The translations under genes and the position numbers were made by a program. Below, piece by piece: positions 8,396 to 15,697 of a stretch of DNA of 40,840 nt. The DNA comes from an uncultured PS1 clade bacterium (lineage in GTDB: Bacteria > Pseudomonadota > Alphaproteobacteria > MED-G09): NCBI GenBank assembly GCA_902537725.1, contig CACBCD010000008.1, positions 1-40,840 of the forward strand, in the 5' to 3' direction. The stretch's first letter is position 1. Each line of letters opens with the position of its first letter. A model generated the notes under the pieces. The model did no database searches, was not told the origin of the DNA, and worked only from the letters and a program-made list of their open reading frames with translations.

Positions 8396-9646
8396 TTAAC
8401 TATTAGACTCAAATACAAGATCAAGTTTTTTATACCCTCTTGTTGCAAATGTAGGAATATGACTCAAATCTGCATCTTCATCTAAGTTAATATATTTTAA
8501 TCTATCAAAAATAGTTTCAAAAGCAATCCTTGCCTCTGCTTTTGCTAAACCAAGACCAACACAAATATGAGGTCCAAATCCAAAACCTACGTTCTTATCA
8601 GCGTTATGTCTATGAAGGTCAAATTTATTTGGATTGTCAAAATATTTTGGATCTCTTCCAGCTGTACCCCAGCCAAGCATTATATTAGAGCCCTCAGGAA
8701 TCTCTGTTTCACCAATAAATGTATCTTCTGTAACTATTCTATACAAACATTGAACTGGAGCGTCAAACCGCATGACTTCATCTATAAAAGAAGGTATCAA
8801 AGAGTAATCATTTCTCAATAAATTCATTAAATTAGGTGATTTAATAAGTAATCCCATGGCGTTACCTATAAGATTAGTTGTTGTTTCGTTACCGGCAAGC
8901 ATTAAAGTATTTACAATCGGAAGAACTTCTGAAGTATCAAGTGATTTTCCTTCAACTTTTGCTGTGGCTAAGGATGTTATTAAATCATCTTTAGGATCAT
9001 CCCTTCTTTTTTCAACAGTTGACTCAAAATGTTTATTTGCCTCAACAAAGGATTTTGCCACTCTCAGACGTGCTTTATGATCAAGAACGTCTAAATTTCC
9101 TGATAGGATATCATCTGACCATATTTTAAATTGACCAGCATCTTCACGAGACATTCCTAAAGCCTCAGCGATTACTATCATTGGAACATAAACAGCATAA
9201 TCTTTTATAAAATCAGTTTTTTTTGTATCTATAAAAACATCAATTAAACCATTAGCTATATTTCTAATTCTGGGCTCCATTGAACGAACCCACTTTCCTG
9301 TGAAAGCTTTATTCACTAACTTTCTATGAATTGTGTGTTTTGGGGGGTCAGTTGTCCATAAAGCATTTACAACCTTAGGACCATCATCAAATATTTCTTT
9401 TACATCTTCTTCAAGAGGTTCACCACTAACTCCTGTAGGTAAAGGACCTCCCTCTGAAAAATAACTGTTTGAAAATACTGAAGTGTTTTTTGTAATTTCT
9501 TTAATATCGTCCATACGACCTATCCAATACCCAACGCCTTCAACATGAACAGCTCGAGCATTATCTTTATGAATTGCGGTATAAAATTCATAAGGATTTT
9601 CCATAACTTCTGGATCAGTTAAATTATAATCGATAGCTTTTTTCAT
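8396..9646 (-). CDS. Cytochrome P450 monooxygenase
   Basis: This 416-residue soluble bacterial P450 shows all hallmark motifs. The I-helix oxygen-activation segment is AGNETT (251-256), the K-helix ExxR lies in DEVMRF, and the heme loop GFGFGPHICVGLGLA places the axial thiolate at C362. There is no membrane anchor, so it should take electrons from a ferredoxin and reductase, neither of which is in the window. It likely hydroxylates a hydrophobic or terpenoid-like substrate, but the sequence does not say which. It sits between chorismate mutase (20 nt upstream) and the amidohydrolase (21 nt downstream), which suggests the P450, amidohydrolase and VOC enzyme handle one pathway. Confidence 0.95.
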   Translation of the reverse strand: MKKAIDYNLTDPEVMENPYEFYTAIHKDNARAVHVEGVGYWIGRMDDIKEITKNTSVFSNSYFSEGGPLPTGVSGEPLEEDVKEIFDDGPKVVNALWTTDPPKHTIHRKLVNKAFTGKWVRSMEPRIRNIANGLIDVFIDTKKTDFIKDYAVYVPMIVIAEALGMSREDAGQFKIWSDDILSGNLDVLDHKARLRVAKSFVEANKHFESTVEKRRDDPKDDLITSLATAKVEGKSLDTSEVLPIVNTLMLAGNETTTNLIGNAMGLLIKSPNLMNLLRNDYSLIPSFIDEVMRFDAPVQCLYRIVTEDTFIGETEIPEGSNIMLGWGTAGRDPKYFDNPNKFDLHRHNADKNVGFGFGPHICVGLGLAKAEARIAFETIFDRLKYINLDEDADLSHIPTFATRGYKKLDLVFESNS

Positions 9647-9666
9647 TGATTATTTAGTGTAAGTTT

Positions 9667-9945
9667 TTAATCATCAAAATGATCAATTTCATATCTAATA
9701 GATAGCTCAATAAGAAATCTCCATAAATACTCCATAGAATTTGGATCTAAGCCTAATTCCTCAGACTGAGATCTTATACCAGAAATTACCTCTTCAATTC
9801 GTTCATAGTCTCTAATTTCATTAGTATTTTTTTTTATAATTGAAGCTTCATGAATCAAATTAAAACGATCCTTAAATAAAGATAAAAGAGATGAATCAAT
9901 TTTATTAAGCTCTATTCTTAAATCAGCCATATTATCGTATTTCAT
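9667..9945 (-). CDS. AroQ-type chorismate mutase
   Basis: The 92-residue protein is a stand-alone all-helical chorismate mutase-fold protein. It has LRIELNKIDSSLLSLFKDRF in the first helix, a lysine pair in IIKKNT and YERIEEV in the second helix. These match the usual active-site Arg, Arg, Lys and Arg-Glu positions. The enzyme would turn chorismate into prephenate for Phe/Tyr synthesis. An isochorismate pyruvate-lyase role cannot be excluded, because the final-helix Gln seems to be replaced. Its ATG is 15 nt after tRNA-Pro(TGG), with AGGAG just upstream. It heads the P450 operon, an unusual partnership. Confidence 0.85.
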   Translation of the reverse strand: MKYDNMADLRIELNKIDSSLLSLFKDRFNLIHEASIIKKNTNEIRDYERIEEVISGIRSQSEELGLDPNSMEYLWRFLIELSIRYEIDHFDD

Positions 9946-9960
9946 TTTTATCTCCTGAAA

Positions 9961-10037
<77 letters not shown>

Positions 10038-10063
10038 ATACATTTTAAATATTATATAAACCC

Positions 10064-10507
10064 TTACCGTTTTTTTGTAATTATTTTTTTTAAGGACTCA
10101 ATTTTCCTTAATTTAAAAATTGATGTAACACTTAAAACATTTCGTGTCGATACTTTAAGCATTGTATCACAGTATACATAATCCCCTTTAACATGAGAGA
10201 CATTTCCATAGCCTTCCAACCACTCACCTTGTCTTGCAGCAGATAAAAACTCAGAATTAAATTTTATCGTAACACCTGCTCTTTTTGTTTTATAATAGAC
10301 TGTATGACCCAAAACACCATCAGCAAAAGCCATTAACATTCCACCATGTGCAATATTTGCTGCATTACAATGCCTATCTAAAATATATGCACCATGAATC
10401 CATTTATTACCCTCTTCTTTAATATAAAAAGGACCGTTATGATTTGTATATGGCCCCCTTCTCTCATTAATAACAAATCCATCGGGAATATTTCTATTTT
10501 CAGACAT
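10064..10507 (-). CDS. PaaI-like hotdog-fold thioesterase
   Basis: The 147-residue cytosolic protein has the hotdog fold of the PaaI/acyl-CoA thioesterase family. The signature ANIAHGGMLMAFADGVLGHTV forms the central helix, whose HGG and Asp lie near residues 53-63. VTIKFNSEFL is the next strand. It probably hydrolyses an acyl-CoA or aryl-CoA, acting as a housekeeping or detoxifying thioesterase. It is read toward tRNA-Pro and the chorismate mutase operon, and is divergent from the CoxG gene across 120 nt. The far C-terminus is lysine-rich (residues 130-147). Confidence 0.87.
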   Translation of the reverse strand: MSENRNIPDGFVINERRGPYTNHNGPFYIKEEGNKWIHGAYILDRHCNAANIAHGGMLMAFADGVLGHTVYYKTKRAGVTIKFNSEFLSAARQGEWLEGYGNVSHVKGDYVYCDTMLKVSTRNVLSVTSIFKLRKIESLKKIITKKR

Positions 10508-10627
10508 AAAGATCTCATAAAAAAATTACAAAATTATATAATAGTTTATAATTTTCTCTTTCCTTATTAAACCGATAAATTGTATAACACCATTAGTTAT
10601 TAATCTTTTAGTTAAGGAGTATTTCCA

Positions 10628-11200
10628 ATGGAAATGAAAGGTGAAAAAATTATTTTTACTTCTAGAGAAAAAGTATGGGAAGCTTTAAATGATCCTGAAC
10701 AACTTCTTAAAGCAATTCCTGGTGCTCAAAGCGTTGAAAAAATAGACGATGAGAATCTTATTGCTACTGTAAAAACTAAAATAGGACCTATAAGTGCAAA
10801 ATTCAGTGGAAAAATAAAACTATCGGATATTAATCCGCCTCATAGTTACAAACTTACTGGTGAGGGTACTGGAGGAGCAGCCGGCTTTGCTAAAGGTCAG
10901 GCTGAAGTTGAATTAAATGATCATGAGGATGGAACAAAACTATCATATTCCGTAAATGCAAGCGTTGGAGGTAAATTAGCGCAAATTGGTCAAAGGTTAA
11001 TAGATACCGCAGCTAATAAATTAGCCGATGAATTCTTTGGAAAATTTAATGAAATTTTATCAGAAAAGAAAGATACAATATCATCAGAAGAGAAAAATCA
11101 AATAAGTGATCCTGGAATAATTCCTTCAAAATGGATTAGTTCAATTATAATTCTTGTAATTTTAAGTATTGTTTTATGGTATTTTTTAGGTCAAATATAA
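10628..11200 (+). CDS. coxG: CoxG-like SRPBCC protein with C-terminal membrane anchor
   Basis: The 190-residue protein has a SRPBCC (START-like) domain of the carbon monoxide dehydrogenase subunit G family at residues 1-145. It begins MEMKGEKIIF, contains LNDPEQLLKAIPGAQSVEKI, and has the family's AAGFAKGQAEVEL segment. After a polar linker, a hydrophobic helix (about 168-188) anchors it to the membrane as a tail anchor. CoxG proteins are thought to recruit the Mo-hydroxylase to the membrane and help link it to quinones. AAGGAG precedes the ATG. It leads the cox cluster, with CoxS 24 nt downstream. Confidence 0.9.
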   Translation: MEMKGEKIIFTSREKVWEALNDPEQLLKAIPGAQSVEKIDDENLIATVKTKIGPISAKFSGKIKLSDINPPHSYKLTGEGTGGAAGFAKGQAEVELNDHEDGTKLSYSVNASVGGKLAQIGQRLIDTAANKLADEFFGKFNEILSEKKDTISSEEKNQISDPGIIPSKWISSIIILVILSIVLWYFLGQI

Positions 11201-11224
11201 TATTATTTTTTTAACGAGGAAAAA

Positions 11225-11686
11225 ATGTCTTTAGTAGAATTAGAAATAAATGGAAAAAAAATTTCGCAAGATGTTGAAGAGCGTCAATTATTAGTTCATT
11301 TCATAAGAGATGATCTAAATCTTACAGGAACACATGTTGGATGTGATACTAGTCAGTGTGGTGCTTGTGTTATTCATATTGATGGGAAAGCTGTTAAAAG
11401 CTGTTCTATGCTAGCTGTTCAGGCTAATGATACAAAAATTACAACAATTGAAGGCCTTGCAGATGGTGAAAATCTTCATCCTGTCCAGGAGGCTTTCAGA
11501 GAAAATCATGGTTTGCAATGTGGTTTTTGTACACCTGGAATGATAATGGCAGCTGTTGATATAATTAATAGGATCTCTAATTTAAATGAAAAAACAGTCA
11601 GAGAAGAGCTTGAGGGTAATCTTTGCAGATGTACTGGTTATCAAAATATCGTAAAATCTATTCTAGCTGCTTCAGAAAAGATGTAG
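11225..11686 (+). CDS. coxS: CoxS-like [2Fe-2S] subunit of a Mo-hydroxylase
   Basis: The 153-residue protein is the two-cluster iron-sulfur subunit of CO dehydrogenase/xanthine oxidase family enzymes. The N-terminal plant-ferredoxin-type cluster is held by C40, C45, C48 and C60. The helical C-terminal domain holds the second cluster with C99, C102, C134 and C136 (CGFCTPGM and LCRCTGYQ). It should pass electrons from the molybdopterin site in the large subunit to FAD in CoxM. Length and motifs are complete. An AACGAGG ribosome-binding site precedes the ATG. CoxM follows after 6 nt. The expected large subunit is missing between or around them. Confidence 0.95.
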   Translation: MSLVELEINGKKISQDVEERQLLVHFIRDDLNLTGTHVGCDTSQCGACVIHIDGKAVKSCSMLAVQANDTKITTIEGLADGENLHPVQEAFRENHGLQCGFCTPGMIMAAVDIINRISNLNEKTVREELEGNLCRCTGYQNIVKSILAASEKM

Positions 11687-11692
11687 GTAAAA

Positions 11693-12493
11693 ATGTATCA
11701 ATTTAATTATAAAAAAGTAGAAACTATTGAAGAAGCTGTAAATGAATTATCAGCAAATCCAGAATCTAAAATTTTAGCAGGGGGAATGACGCTTATTCCA
11801 ACAATGAAACAAAGACTGGCATCTCCTGAGCAATTAATTGATATTAGAAATATTAAAGAACTTAATTTTATTAAGGAAGAGTCTAATAATATTGTTATCG
11901 GCTCTACAACCAATCACTATACAGTTGCTTCATCTGATCTAATTAAAAATAAACTATCGTCTTTATCCAGACTAGCAGAAGGTATAGGTGATCCTCATGT
12001 AAGAAATATGGGTACAATTGGTGGGGCAATATCAAACAATGATCCAACAGCAGATTATCCTGCGGCGTGTTTAGGTCTAGGCGCTACAATTAGAACTAAT
12101 AAAAGAGAAATAAGTGCAGATGATTTTTTTATAAGTCTTTTTGAAACAGCCCTTGAAGAAGATGAGATTGTAGTATCAATTTCTTTTCCAATAATTTCAG
12201 ATTCGTTTTATATGAAGTTCCCTAACCCTGCTTCAAGATATGCAATGGCAGGTGTTTTTATATCAAAAAATACCTCGGAAGTAAGAGTTGCTGTAACAGG
12301 GGCAAGTGAAAATGGTGTTTTTAGGTGGACTGAAATGGAGAGCTCTCTGTTAAATGATTGGTCAAAATCAAGTGTAGAAGATGTAAAACTCTCACCTGAG
12401 GGCATAATGTCAGATATTCATGGTAACTCTGAATATAGGGCTAACCTCGCTAATATTATGGCGATTAGAGCTTTTGAAGGTATCAATGAGTAA
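11693..12493 (+). CDS. coxM: CoxM-like FAD-binding medium subunit of a Mo-hydroxylase
   Basis: The 266-residue protein is the flavin subunit of a CO dehydrogenase/xanthine dehydrogenase-type enzyme. FAD pyrophosphate-binding motifs are present: AGGMTLIP (from A29) and MGTIGGAISNNDPTADYPA (from M106). The C-terminal CO_deh_flav_C domain follows from about residue 170. It would accept electrons from CoxS and pass them to a quinone or other carrier. It starts 6 nt after CoxS and its last 8 nt (ATGAGTAA) contain the start of the XdhC-type gene, so the two are translationally coupled. Confidence 0.94.
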   Translation: MYQFNYKKVETIEEAVNELSANPESKILAGGMTLIPTMKQRLASPEQLIDIRNIKELNFIKEESNNIVIGSTTNHYTVASSDLIKNKLSSLSRLAEGIGDPHVRNMGTIGGAISNNDPTADYPAACLGLGATIRTNKREISADDFFISLFETALEEDEIVVSISFPIISDSFYMKFPNPASRYAMAGVFISKNTSEVRVAVTGASENGVFRWTEMESSLLNDWSKSSVEDVKLSPEGIMSDIHGNSEYRANLANIMAIRAFEGINE

Positions 12494-12812
12494 TGATCCT
12501 ATTGAAAATGCACTAAATTGGCTAGAACAAGGTCACAAAGTTGCCATTGCTACTGTAGTAAAAACATGGGGCTCAGCTCCAAGAAAAGCTGGATCACAAT
12601 TAGCAATAAGGGATGATGGTTTAATGGTTGGTTCGGTATCAGGTGGCTGTGTTGAAGGGGATGTTGTTGAAAATGCCCTTGAAATCATAAACACACCCTA
12701 TTCAGTAAAACTTTTACAATATGGTATTACCAATGATACTGCTTGGGAGGTTGGCCTTGCTTGTGGAGGGGATATCAAAATTAGAATAGACTCAATACAA
12801 AACGATGGATAA
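12486..12812 (+). CDS. XdhC/CoxI-type N-terminal domain protein
   Basis: The 108-residue protein equals only the N-terminal XdhC_CoxI domain. It shows the KVAIATVVKTWGSAPRKAGS start, VGSVSGGCVEGDVV and VGLACGGDIKI. XdhC proteins bind molybdenum cofactor, help its sulfuration and insert it into the large subunit. The longer in-frame reading from 12420 lies inside CoxM and is not credible. ATG 12486 sits in the ATGAGTAA overlap with the CoxM stop. The Rossmann half of XdhC is encoded by the next gene, which overlaps by 8 nt. Confidence 0.9.
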   Translation: MSNDPIENALNWLEQGHKVAIATVVKTWGSAPRKAGSQLAIRDDGLMVGSVSGGCVEGDVVENALEIINTPYSVKLLQYGITNDTAWEVGLACGGDIKIRIDSIQNDG

Positions 12813-13524
12813 AACCCTTCTGAAAAAAATCCTAGAAAATAAAAATAAAAAAAAATCATTTTGTTTGATTTCTCAAGCCGATGTTGCAGAAACAAGCCTT
12901 GTGAATAATGAAGATATTGAAAAACATAAATTCTCAAAATTAATTAAAAAAGCAATTTATGAAGATAAACTTATTCTAGAGGAAATTGATGGAAAAGAAT
13001 GGATTTTCAATCCCTTTAACCCCCCTGTGAAATTAATTATTGTTGGCGCAGTTCATGTGGCTCAGTCACTATCAATAATTGCAGAAAACGCCAATTTTGA
13101 TGTAGTAATAATTGACCCAAGGGAGGCATTTGCTGCTCAAGATAGGTTTCCAAATAATAAAGTTATATGTGCTTGGCCAGAAGATGCTTTTAAAGAAATT
13201 CAATTAGATGAGAGAACTGCGGTTGTTACATTAACTCATGAACCAAATTTGGATGATATTGCCCTTAAAAATAGCTTAAATAGTAAATGTTTTTATATTG
13301 GAGCTCTTGGAAGTAAAAAGACTCATAAAAAAAGAATTGATAGATTTATGCAAGATGGTTTTAATTCTGATTTACTTAAAAGGATAAATGGACCAATAGG
13401 TCTTCCTATAAATGCTCAAACACCACAGGAAATAGCAATTTCAATTATGGCAGAAATTATTTCTTCACTAAGATATCAAAAAGAAAGTATCGAAGAGTTA
13501 AGGGAAAATTGGAAAAATCGTTAG
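12805..13524 (+). CDS. XdhC C-terminal Rossmann-domain protein
   Basis: This 239-residue protein carries the XdhC_C domain. After about 70 variable residues comes a Rossmann-like stretch (LIIVGAVHVAQSLSIIAE). It is followed by VVIIDPREAFAAQDRFP, TLTHEPNLDDIAL, YIGALGSKKTHKKRI and GLPINAQTPQEIAISIMAEI, all typical of the C-terminal half of XdhC/CoxF. It should work with the preceding small protein in Mo-cofactor maturation. It overlaps that gene by 8 nt (ATGGATAA) and its own end overlaps the MobA-like gene by 16 nt, so the whole set is one transcript. Confidence 0.9.
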   Translation: MDKTLLKKILENKNKKKSFCLISQADVAETSLVNNEDIEKHKFSKLIKKAIYEDKLILEEIDGKEWIFNPFNPPVKLIIVGAVHVAQSLSIIAENANFDVVIIDPREAFAAQDRFPNNKVICAWPEDAFKEIQLDERTAVVTLTHEPNLDDIALKNSLNSKCFYIGALGSKKTHKKRIDRFMQDGFNSDLLKRINGPIGLPINAQTPQEIAISIMAEIISSLRYQKESIEELRENWKNR

Positions 13525-14080
13525 AAAAAATTGATTGTTTTATTCTCGCGGCCGGAATGTCAAAGCGTATGGGTAAAGATAATAAATTATTAAAAAAAAT
13601 TAATAATAATATAATTATAAATCAAACACTTATGAATCATATTGAAAGTAAAATTAATAATATTTATTTAATTTTAGGCCATGAGAAGGATCTTATTCTT
13701 GAGAACATAGATTATAAAGAAATTTTTATCGTAGAAAATAATAACTACAAAAGTGGAATGTTATCTTCAATTCTTAAAATTGACGAAAATATTGATGATA
13801 AAACTTCTGGTATTTTAATATCTCTTGCAGATATGCCCTTTGTTACATCAAACGATATAAATAATTTAATAGAGATATTTAATAAAAATAATCAAGAGCT
13901 AATATGTATACCCAAAAATAAAGAGAAATTAGGAAATCCAATTTTACTACCAAAGAAAATTTACAAAGACTTAACTAAGGATTTAAGAAACTTATTTTAG
14001 AGAAAAAATATGAATTTATTGAAGTAAATCTATCTAAAGGAGTAACAAAAGATTTTGATACAATTGAAGACTTTAATTAA
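13509..14080 (+). pseudogene. Frameshifted MobA-like (molybdopterin nucleotidyltransferase) gene
   Basis: The reading frame starts at TTG 13509 with AAGGGA upstream and encodes a MobA/MocA-type nucleotidyltransferase. FILAAGMSKRMGKDNKLL is the nucleotide-binding loop, ISLADMPFV the metal Asp region, and KLGNPILLP follows. The frame stops at 13998-14000 (TAG) after 163 residues. The adjacent frame continues KKLILEKKYEFIEVNLSKG and then KDFDTIEDFN to a stop at 14078-14080, which is the expected C-terminal end of this family. So one frameshift lies near 13975-13990. It may be a real mutation, a base-calling error or an assembly error. MocA enzymes attach cytidylate to the Mo-cofactor for CoxL-type enzymes, matching its operon. 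The sirtuin gene converges 1 nt away. Confidence 0.85.
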
Positions 14081-14081
14081 T

Positions 14082-14819
14082 TTAATTTATATTTTTTGAT
14101 AAAAAACTGCCTATCTCATCATTAATTACTAAATCTGCATAAATATCTAAATCAGTTTTTTCTCTATTTAAGATTATTAACTTCGATCCATTTTTTTTTG
14201 CAAGTATAGGGAAGCTTGCAGCTGGATATACTTGAAGCGAGGATCCGATCGTAATAAATAAATCACAAGATAGTGAACACTCCTGAGAGAGAATCATTTC
14301 TTTTTCAGGCATAGCTTGGCCAAAAGAAATTGTAGCTGCCTTAACAATTCCTGAACATAAATCACAATATGGAGGTTTATTAGTCTCTTTAAATTCCTTC
14401 ATAATTTTTGATAAGTTATATTTAAAACCACAATCCAAACATTTCGCATAAGTTGTGTTTCCATGCAGCTCAATAATAATATCATTAGGAATACCTGACT
14501 CTTGATGCAAATTATCAATATTCTGAGTAATTATATTTTTTACTTTTCCACTTTCAACAAGCTTGACAATAGCCATGTGACCAATATTTGGCATTGCTTT
14601 TGAGATATTTTTATCAATTTCAAATTTCCTTCTCCATGCCTCTATTCTGACAGTTTCTGAAGATAAAAAATCGCTAAATTCAATTGGTTGATATTTTTTC
14701 CAAATACCTGTTGGGCTCCTAAAATCTGGTATCCCTGACTCTGTTGAGATACCTGCTCCAGTAAAAACTACTATATTTGAGCTATTTTCAATAAGTTTTT
14801 TGAAAGTTTTATCAATCAT
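14082..14819 (-). CDS. Sir2-family NAD-dependent protein deacylase
   Basis: The 245-residue protein is a full bacterial sirtuin that removes acyl groups from lysines using NAD+. It has the NAD-binding VFTGAGISTESGIPDFR (GAGIS at 21-25), TQNIDNLHQ, and the catalytic His H119 in ELHG. The structural zinc site is C127, C130, C152 and C155, and the late IGSSLQVYPAASFP motif follows. In this family it can regulate acetyl-CoA synthetase and other enzymes. It is transcribed toward the MobA-like gene and ends 1 nt from it. It lies 23 nt downstream of the bacterioferritin-like gene on the same strand. Confidence 0.94.
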   Translation of the reverse strand: MIDKTFKKLIENSSNIVVFTGAGISTESGIPDFRSPTGIWKKYQPIEFSDFLSSETVRIEAWRRKFEIDKNISKAMPNIGHMAIVKLVESGKVKNIITQNIDNLHQESGIPNDIIIELHGNTTYAKCLDCGFKYNLSKIMKEFKETNKPPYCDLCSGIVKAATISFGQAMPEKEMILSQECSLSCDLFITIGSSLQVYPAASFPILAKKNGSKLIILNREKTDLDIYADLVINDEIGSFLSKNIN

Positions 14820-14842
14820 ATTTGAATATTAATATATTAAAG

Positions 14843-15280
14843 TTAATCTGAAAAATCTTTAAGCATCTTTTTTAATTCAAGACTATGTTGCTCTTCCTGA
14901 CCAATCATACCTCTTGTATACTCTTCGAGATAAACTGATGCATCTTCAACACAATCTAGTAATTTTTTATAAAGATTTAATGCATGTATCTCATGCTCTA
15001 AACTCTCAGTCAAAATATCATTAATTGAATGTCTGTTACTTTCTTTAATTTTTGCAATCTTTTGACTAGGATGACCATCCAAACCAGTAATTAATTCTCC
15101 TGCTTGCTGCGCATGTAAAAGAGACTCAGTTGCTTGAGCTTGAAGAAATTCAACAATTGGTATTCTATTTGGGCCCGAAACCATAAGTGAAGAATGAGTG
15201 TATCTAACTACACCTGCAAGTTCATACTCCATTATTTCATTTAATATATTGCACACTTCATTTTCATTTAAACTCTTCAT
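14843..15280 (-). CDS. Bacterioferritin-like diiron protein
   Basis: The 145-residue protein has a four-helix ferritin-like fold. Diiron ligands are suggested by EYELAGVVRYTHS in helix 1, ESLLHAQQ in helix 2, LEHEIHAL in helix 3 and GQEEQHSLE in helix 4, giving the usual Glu and ExxH pattern. It resembles the short bacterioferritin-type proteins that oxidise and may store iron. The heme-ligating Met of true bacterioferritins is not obvious. ATG 15280 was chosen because GGAG lies 7 nt upstream; the longer reading would add a spurious hydrophobic N-terminus of 34 residues. It is probably co-transcribed with the sirtuin. Confidence 0.85.
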   Translation of the reverse strand: MKSLNENEVCNILNEIMEYELAGVVRYTHSSLMVSGPNRIPIVEFLQAQATESLLHAQQAGELITGLDGHPSQKIAKIKESNRHSINDILTESLEHEIHALNLYKKLLDCVEDASVYLEEYTRGMIGQEEQHSLELKKMLKDFSD

Positions 15281-15433
15281 AATATTCTCCAATAATAATA
15301 TACAGACTATTATCAAAAAAAATAATGCTTGTGTGCTAATGCAATTTATTTGCAAAATTTTTTTTAAATTCTTTAAAAGCAAATTTGCAAACCTAATTAA
15401 GTTGAGTAATCTAATTAAAAAAAGGAGAGAGTA

Positions 15434-15598
15434 ATGGAAACCTCATTAATTGATAATATATTCGCATGGTGTCTAATAGTTGCCGTTATATTACTTAGCT
15501 GGTTAATAATAAGATTATCTTTACTTCTAGATAGCCACCAAGATCGCCTAGAGGAAACTCTAAATAAAATTGAGAAATCACTAATCGAAAAAAAATGA
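15434..15598 (+). CDS. Small single-helix membrane protein (54 aa)
   Basis: This short frame encodes 54 residues. A hydrophobic helix spans about residues 9-31 (IFAWCLIVAVILLSWLII within it). An amphipathic charged tail ending LEETLNKIEKSLIEKK follows. A strong AAAGGAGAG lies 4-11 nt before the ATG, which argues for real translation. I do not recognise the family. It stands between the bacterioferritin-like gene (divergent) and the ATP-grasp gene (convergent). The tail could form a short coiled coil in the cytosol. Confidence 0.6.
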   Translation: METSLIDNIFAWCLIVAVILLSWLIIRLSLLLDSHQDRLEETLNKIEKSLIEKK

Positions 15599-15606
15599 TT
15601 TAAAAA

Positions 15607-15678
15607 ATGCAAAAGATATTATTATATTTAATTATAATAGTCATTTTACTTTCTTTTTTGTTAAAAAGAATTATTTAA
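15607..15678 (+). CDS. Possible 23-aa hydrophobic micropeptide
   Basis: A 23-residue frame (MQKILLYLIIIVILLSFLLK, then RII) starts 8 nt after the preceding small membrane gene. It is a single hydrophobic helix with Lys/Arg flanks. No ribosome-binding site is visible, and such frames arise by chance in AT-rich DNA, so it is only a candidate. Confidence 0.25.
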   Translation: MQKILLYLIIIVILLSFLLKRII

Positions 15679-15697
15679 TCTGTCATTTAAATATTTT

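Noticed and set aside
12420-12485. Upstream extension of the XdhC N-terminal gene
   Set aside because: It lies inside CoxM in another frame and the ATGAGTAA overlap gives a better start at 12486.
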